The translations under genes and the position numbers were made by a program. Shown here one piece after another: positions 9,735 through 14,035 of a DNA stretch of 14,035 nt. Positions within the stretch are counted from its first letter, which is position 1. Each line of letters begins with the position of its first letter. Origin of the DNA: Patescibacteria group bacterium UBA7396 (GTDB lineage Bacteria > Patescibacteriota > Gracilibacteria > BD1-5 > UBA6164); contig DKNE01000017.1 of NCBI GenBank assembly GCA_002470645.1, forward strand, positions 1 through 14,035. Direction: 5' to 3'. Under the pieces are notes generated by a model, which had not been told where the DNA came from, did not search any database, and was given only the letters and a program-made list of their open reading frames with translations.

Positions 9735-11741
9735 ATGAAAAAATTAAAAACACTTTGTATCGCCTTGTGAATAATAGTGTTTCCTTTTATTTCTTATTGA
9801 AATATTGAGATATCAAAAACAGAATTAGAATCTCAAACTACTCAATGAAATGTTCTTTCAGATTCGTTTAGCACAGGAAACGAATGTACTACTATAAAGG
9901 ATAGATACAACAAAGATTTTCCAAGTTATAAAAGAAGTGATTGTTTTTCATATAGTTGAAAATATTACTATTTTATTTGTGATTTAACAAATAGTTGTTC
10001 TATTGCTTGAACATCATCACAAGCTGTAAATTCTACATCTTCAACAACTACTACTAATACAACAGTCCCTTATAAGGAAAAATTAGATGCTTTTCTTATA
10101 AAAGTTTCAAATATGAGAACTGATTTAAATAATGATACTAAATATGAAAACTTACTCAAATCATTAGAACAACAACTTTCTCTTTTATCAGAAAAATATA
10201 GATCAAATACAACGATTAGCCAAATGATAACATATCTAAGTAGCTGAGTAAAAAATTTACAATCTCAATTCAGTGGAGAAATTGATGTTGATACCTTCTT
10301 GTGTCAATTACTATGAAATTGTGGAGTTACTAATACAAACACAAACACAAATACTAACACAAACACAAACACAAATACTAACACAAATACTAACACAAAT
10401 ACAAGTACTACTCAGGAAGCATGTATTGGTACTCCGCCACCTTCTTGAGCATGAGTATTAGTAAGACCTTATACAAATGTAGTTGCTTGACCTGACTCAA
10501 ATGTAACTTGGCATTATGCAGATTTATGAGGAAGATGTACTTGGGGATGTAAAGTTGGTTATAGCATCAATGCTAGTAAAACAAACTGTGAAGCAAAAAG
10601 TGCTGGAAGTGGTATTACTATCTATGTCTATGATAATACTACTCAACAACCTATATCTGGAGTATGAGTAGATATTATTTCAATTATAGGAATGAGTACT
10701 AGTGTAGTAGCAAGTTATACTACAGATACAAATGGGAAAACTCCAGAAAATTTTGAAAGAAGTTCACCAATGTGAAACATTCTTCAAATTAAACAAACAT
10801 GATATTCTATAGCAACTGCTTCATGATGTACTCCGAGAGTAACGAGCGGAAATATATATTGTGATAGTATAAAAATGGAAAATAGTGTAGTAAAAATATA
10901 TCTACAAAATGGAACTGCTTCAAATCCTACAACAAAAATTTGAAATTCTATGAATAACCTCTCTAACTCTGCTTGTGTAAACCAAACTTGGTATGCTGTG
11001 CTTGATGGGGTAAATAAATCAAATCCACCTAAAGGATGTGCAAGATTAGCTGGTACAAGCGCTTGTACTAATCCTGCTGATTTTAGAGATTATACTGCAA
11101 GTGAATGGAGTGGAAATAATAGAATTGTTACGAGTTGACAAGCAAATCAATTCCCTGTAGGAAATTATGAATTTTTTGCTCTTTATGGAAATCAAATTAT
11201 GCCAGCAGGATCAGCAAGTTTAACAAATTGTGGAGGAAGTACTAGTATTGGAACTCCTACAACAAAAATTTGAAACTCTATGAGTAGTTTATGAAGTACC
11301 GCTTGTGCAAACCAAACTTGGTATGTTGTAGTTGATGGAGTAGATAAATCAAATCCACCTAAAGGATGTGCAAGATTAGCTGGAACATCAAATTGTACTA
11401 ATCCCGCTGATTTTAGAAATTACAGAGAAGATGAATGGAGTGGAACTAATAGAATTGTTGGTTCTTGACAAGCAAATGAATTCCCTGTAGCAAACTATGA
11501 GTTTTTTGCAGCATATGGAAATCAAATCGTATCGGCAGGATCAGCAACTTTACTTTCTTGTTCATCAAATAACACATCTACTTCAAACTCTTGTAAATGG
11601 CAATATCACGCAGTATTTTGACCTGTATGAACTACTGATATAAATCCAAATACAACATCATGTACGTCTTCTTTAAACGGGACATCCGCATATGAAATAG
11701 GAAGTAGCAGACAAAAAGTAGCTACATGTACATGTAGTTAA
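9735..11741 (+). CDS. Secreted multidomain surface protein with tandem repeats
   Basis: 668 residues with TGA as Gly, ending in TAA. Order: signal peptide (about 1-22, cleavage near FISYG); a short N-terminal region with several Cys; a Ser/Thr linker; a helical stretch (about 112-190); 12 Asn-Thr pairs (200-223); a small module with RCTWGCKVGYSI that resembles Cys-rich EGF/sushi-type modules; a beta-sandwich-like segment of the 'V.D..T..PISGV.V' type (about 297-385), recalling carboxypeptidase-regulatory or Ig-like folds; two 110-residue tandem repeats (398-507 and 508 on), each with four Cys and QTWY, SNPPKGCARLAG, TNPADFR and YEFFA; and a C-terminal Cys-rich tail. Even Cys spacing suggests disulfides outside the cell. 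I know no named family for the repeats. It is divergent from the giant secreted protein. Adhesion or a structural surface role is inferred. Confidence 0.85.
10332..10403 (+). repeat. Asn-Thr dipeptide repeat
   Basis: Twelve in-frame copies of an AAY ACW hexamer, coding (Asn-Thr)12. Synonymous third bases vary (AAT/AAC, ACA/ACT) in blocks, which suggests growth by slippage in units larger than 6 bases. A linker between the helical and Cys-rich parts of the protein; Thr/Asn content makes it a possible glycosylation target. Confidence 0.9.
10926..11561 (+). repeat. Two tandem 330-bp (110-residue) repeats within a CDS
   Basis: Unit 1 begins at 10926 and unit 2 at 11256; both open with the same 17 bases, CCTACAACAAAAATTTG. 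The period is exactly 330 bases. The copies remain closely similar in protein and DNA, with changes concentrated in a few loops, for example NKSNPP versus DKSNPP, and FRDYTASEWSG versus FRNYREDEWSG. The last recognisable matching residue of unit 2 is the Cys ending at 11561. Confidence 0.9.
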
Positions 11742-11786
11742 AACAATAAAAAAAGAATTCCTCTTAGGAATTCTTTTTTTATTGTT
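11742..11786. terminator. Strong bidirectional terminator between convergent genes
   Basis: A perfect 21-bp stem (11742-11762 with 11766-11786) and a 3-base CTT loop. The core is GAATTCCT/AGGAATTC, flanked by seven A and seven T, giving T-runs for both strands. The TAA of the minus-strand FecR-like gene (11781-11779) lies within the stem, and the stop of the plus-strand gene ends one base before it. Confidence 0.9.
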
Positions 11787-13182
11787 GTTCTGATGAAGTT
11801 GGAAGTTCTTCTTTTATAATAGTAAAGTTTGTTTCATATACTATACTATCTCATTCTCAATAAAATTGTATTTTATAAATATTTACTCATGGTTTTAAAT
11901 TTCCAAATTCACTATTTGCGAAATATTGCCAATATGTCGAATTTGCTATAAATTTTTGAAGTTGAAAATCATTAATTACTATTTTTTTCACTGTTCTTGC
12001 TGGTAATGTTCCTTCTATTCTTACTACATTTTCAGTAGTAGTATATGGATTTTGTTTGGGAGTAATAATTTGATATAATGGTGAAGTAGCAATAGGGTAA
12101 TTTTGTACTTGAGCAAGTCATCATTGAGTTGCTCATCATGATGATGAAGCACTTGTAGATCATTTAGAATTATGAAGAGTAATTACAGATTTATAAAGTA
12201 ATGTTGAGTTTGAATCATATAATTTATAAACAATATCATTTACTCTTGCTGAAGTATTTAATTCTTTTAATGAGAAAGTTTTATCTTGAATATTTATATC
12301 AGCACTTTTCCCATTAATATTTATAATAGCAACTCTATCATCAATAATAGTTCAAGTAATATCCATTTTATCTGATGATACTTCAGCATCATCAAACAAA
12401 TTATTAAATGAGATATAGAATTGATTTCATGAAGTATTTCCAGATAAAGTTCATGTATTTGTTACCCCAGTTGCTGTAGTTGATGACTCACTTTGAGACA
12501 AATAAAAATTTCCATTATTTTTTAAAAACCAATCTTCATTTTTTATATAATCATCTATTGATTCTTTTGATAGAGATAAATCAGATGATTTATCATTTGC
12601 ATTATTTCTCATAATCACAATTTTTTCTCATTTTTTAAGTACTGTTGAGCTTCCTGCAAGGTTTTTTACTTCAACCATTCATGAAACAACGTATATAGTA
12701 CTAGCAACTTCATTTTGAGAAAGTGAAAATACACTCCCCTTGCTTGCTTGTATTTTTGCATATCTCATTTCTATATTTATATCTTTTTCTACAGATGCCC
12801 ATAAATCAGATGAATATAGAGTAAAGCTTTTATCTTCATTAAATCTCAACTCTCATAATCTATTTAAATGAAATGTTGATGATTCATCTGAAAGTTTTAC
12901 TGATTCTGAAACAACTTGTAATTTTTCAGATTTATATAATGACACATCTCATTCTATTTTAGTTTTATTTCCACCATTATATTCAACATATGCCTCTGTT
13001 TGAGGAGAAGAAAGAGTAGTTGTGAAGGAAGAATTATCCTCATTTGATACAACAGGAGTACTCTCTCATCAAAAAATATAATTCAATATTAAAATAAGTA
13101 TAATAAAAACAAAAAATATTGGTACTAAATAATCCTTAAATGTTTTTAAAATTTTTTTATTATTTCATGATCTTCTATTCAT
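11779..13182 (-). CDS. Membrane-anchored FecR-like protein with C-terminal beta domain
   Basis: 467 residues with TGA as Gly. A basic N-terminus (MNRRSG) precedes one membrane helix (about 18-37), so the rest is probably outside the membrane. Residues about 141-191 (AKIQASKGSVFSL, then YVVSGMVEV, then LKKGEKIVI) resemble the FecR beta-helical domain, known from iron-signalling anti-sigma regulators but also found in many surface proteins. A Ser/Gly-rich linker lies near 355-365. The C-terminal part, about 375-455 (NPYTTTENVVRIEG, then NSEFGNLKPGVN), looks like an Ig-like beta sandwich. There is no cytoplasmic anti-sigma domain, so a signalling role like true FecR is doubtful. Its ATG lies inside the end of the upstream gene (8-base overlap), so translation is probably coupled. 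Confidence 0.8.
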
Positions 13183-13726
13183 ATTTTTTAAAGTTAAGAT
13201 TATAATTAGGTTCGGGTATATTTATAAAAACTTTTCTAATATTTTCAAGTGTTTTTTTATTTTCTTTTATAGTTTGTTTATCTTCTATTATAATAAAATC
13301 TTTTTCATAAGCTAAAATAGCTTTTACAGAAATTTTTATAATTTTTCGTTTTATTAAATTTTTTCTGTCAAGTGAAAAATCATATCAAGTGTCAATATAT
13401 ATGTGAAGTAATTTATGAACTACATTTATATCAAGATCATAAATGTACCCTATATATTTTCAATCTTGGTTTTTCACTCACTTTCAACATATTTCATAAA
13501 ATTCTTGAGATGAATCTTTTTCTAATATGAAAAAAGTATTTTTTTCTTGGGATAATACGTCATCAAATAAGAAATACCTATATTGTAAAAATCATTTCTT
13601 ATAAATACATCAAACAACTTTTTGATAATCAATATAAAATAAAAGTCATAAAATAATTCATATATCTTCTTTTTTTTCCGTTTGAACTTTTTTTGCTTGA
13701 AAGTCTCTTAAAAAATTTAAAACCAT
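13175..13726 (-). CDS. Small cytoplasmic protein, possibly PRC-barrel-like
   Basis: 183 residues with TGA as Gly, ending in TAG; no signal peptide or membrane helix. Two similar beta-rich halves can be seen: one beginning near residue 23 (GIILGLLFYID) with an FDDVLS segment, and one near 90 (GKYIGYIYDLDI, then RKIIKISVKAILAYEKDFIIIED). The 'G..iG.i.D' pattern followed by strands ending in 'vi.ed' resembles PRC-barrel domains, which occur in RimM, photosynthetic reaction centres and small regulators; this is a pattern resemblance only. It overlaps the start of the FecR-like gene by 8 bases and is the first gene of that pair, divergent from the lipoprotein gene. Confidence 0.75.
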
Positions 13727-13753
13727 AAAAACTACTCACTTTTAAATACAAAT

Positions 13754-13781
13754 ATATTATTCCTATTACTCTCAATGTCAA
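13754..13781 (-). promoter_or_regulatory. Possible promoter of the PRC-like/FecR-like pair
   Basis: On the minus strand TTGACA (13781-13776), a 16-base spacer and TAATAT (13759-13754), about 30 bases before the ATG at 13726. The -35 is perfect; the -10 is weak (four of six). Confidence 0.45.
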
Positions 13782-13804
13782 ATTTTTACAATTTATATAT
13801 TATA

Positions 13805-13833
13805 AAACATATTTAAAAAATGTAAATATGTTT
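13805..13833. promoter_or_regulatory. 11-bp perfect inverted repeat upstream of lipoprotein promoter
   Basis: AAACATATTTA (13805-13815) and TAAATATGTTT (13823-13833) are exact reverse complements separated by 7 bases. The second arm ends five bases before the TTGATA -35 box of the lipoprotein gene. The position suits an operator for a dimeric regulator. It lacks a T-run and does not look like a terminator. The AT-rich background raises the chance of coincidence. Confidence 0.4.
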
Positions 13834-13837
13834 AAAA

Positions 13838-13864
13838 TTGATATTTCTTATTTTTATCTATAAT
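13838..13864 (+). promoter_or_regulatory. Probable promoter of the lipoprotein gene
   Basis: TTGATA (13838-13843), a 15-base spacer and a perfect TATAAT (13859-13864). The predicted leader is about 40 bases. The -10 region TTATCTATAAT also occurs exactly at 9671-9681 upstream of the repeat surface protein gene. Confidence 0.55.
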
Positions 13865-13910
13865 CACGACTGCCAATTATTATTATATTTTAATTCATAA
13901 AAATTTAAAA

Positions 13911-14035
13911 ATGAATAAAAAATTATTAGCTACATTAGCATTAGTTGCTATGTTAGGTTTAGCTTCTTGTGGTAAACAAGATGAAGCTGTTACTCCAGTT
14001 GAAGGTGATGTTGCTCCAGTTGAAACAGAAGTTAC
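13911..14035 (+). CDS. Small lipoprotein (C-terminus cut by window end)
   Basis: The 41 complete codons seen encode MNKKLLATLALVAMLG followed by a lipobox LASC with the lipidated Cys at residue 20, then a Gly/Lys start and an acidic, Val/Pro/Thr-rich stretch with a repeated APVE/TPVE motif. This is a typical lipoprotein signal peptide for signal peptidase II, with the mature protein tethered to the membrane. Unlike its neighbours it uses only GGT for glycine, no TGA or GGA, and favours GCT and GTT; such bias usually marks a highly expressed gene. The start follows ATTTAAAAA with no Shine-Dalgarno sequence. The function is unknown; the stretch seen looks like a flexible tether, and any folded domain would lie beyond the window. 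Confidence 0.85.
   Translation, partial: MNKKLLATLALVAMLGLASCGKQDEAVTPVEGDVAPVETEV

Noticed and set aside
10332..10403. CRISPR-like short repeats
   Set aside because: There are no spacers; it is an in-frame hexamer microsatellite inside a gene.
10273..10461. Plus-strand frame rich in Thr-Gln over the repeat tract
   Set aside because: It is the +1 shadow of the (Asn-Thr) repeat within the surface protein gene.
11779..13182. Calling the FecR-like protein a true iron-signalling anti-sigma regulator
   Set aside because: It has no N-terminal cytoplasmic anti-sigma domain and there is no sigma factor or TonB receptor nearby; only the beta domain is similar.
1..14035. Mycoplasma-type code (TGA = Trp)
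   Set aside because: TGA falls at glycine positions of conserved motifs and in Gly/Ser linkers, while conserved Trp positions use TGG.

Overview
This is an AT-rich window from a bacterium that reads UGA as glycine (genetic code 25), which places it in the Patescibacteria/CPR lineages Absconditabacteria (SR1) or Gracilibacteria. In the standard code every gene falls apart into short fragments. With TGA read as Gly the window resolves into nine clean genes, all ending in TAA or TAG. TGA falls where well-known families require glycine: the RNYG motif of a family-2 glycosyltransferase, EFGRT of DUF1501 and GGGWT of a fibrinogen-like domain. Tryptophan is TGG throughout. I cannot tell SR1 from Gracilibacteria from this window alone.

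Layout. (1) Positions 1-3385, minus strand: an apparent operon of a membrane-anchored pilin-like protein with a fibrinogen-like domain, then a polyprenyl-phosphate-type GT2 glycosyltransferase with two membrane helices, then a GT4 glycosyltransferase cut by the window edge. (2) Positions 3514-4320, plus strand: a Phe-rich polytopic membrane protein of unknown function. (3) Positions 4317-9512, minus strand: one 1731-residue secreted protein that fuses a DUF1800 domain to a DUF1501 (sulfatase-like) domain and ends in beta-rich modules, a Gly/Ser linker and a small tail with the protein's only two cysteines. (4) Positions 9735-11741, plus strand: a 668-residue secreted, Cys-containing surface protein with an Asn-Thr repeat and two 110-residue tandem repeats. 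(5) Positions 11779-13726, minus strand: an overlapping gene pair, a probable PRC-barrel-like cytoplasmic protein followed by a membrane-anchored FecR-like protein. (6) From 13911, plus strand: the start of a small lipoprotein, cut by the window end.

Almost everything here is about the cell surface: secreted repeat proteins, a pilin-like adhesin candidate, glycosyltransferases, a lipoprotein and a FecR-like membrane protein. That would suit an epibiotic or predatory host-attached lifestyle, but this is inference. Genes are arranged as divergent pairs sharing short promoter regions (several with good TTGACA -35 boxes) and convergent pairs sharing bidirectional hairpin terminators that contain the stop codons. 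No convincing Shine-Dalgarno sequence precedes any start. No tRNA, rRNA, CRISPR or insertion sequence was seen. No stretch over 300 bases lacks a gene.
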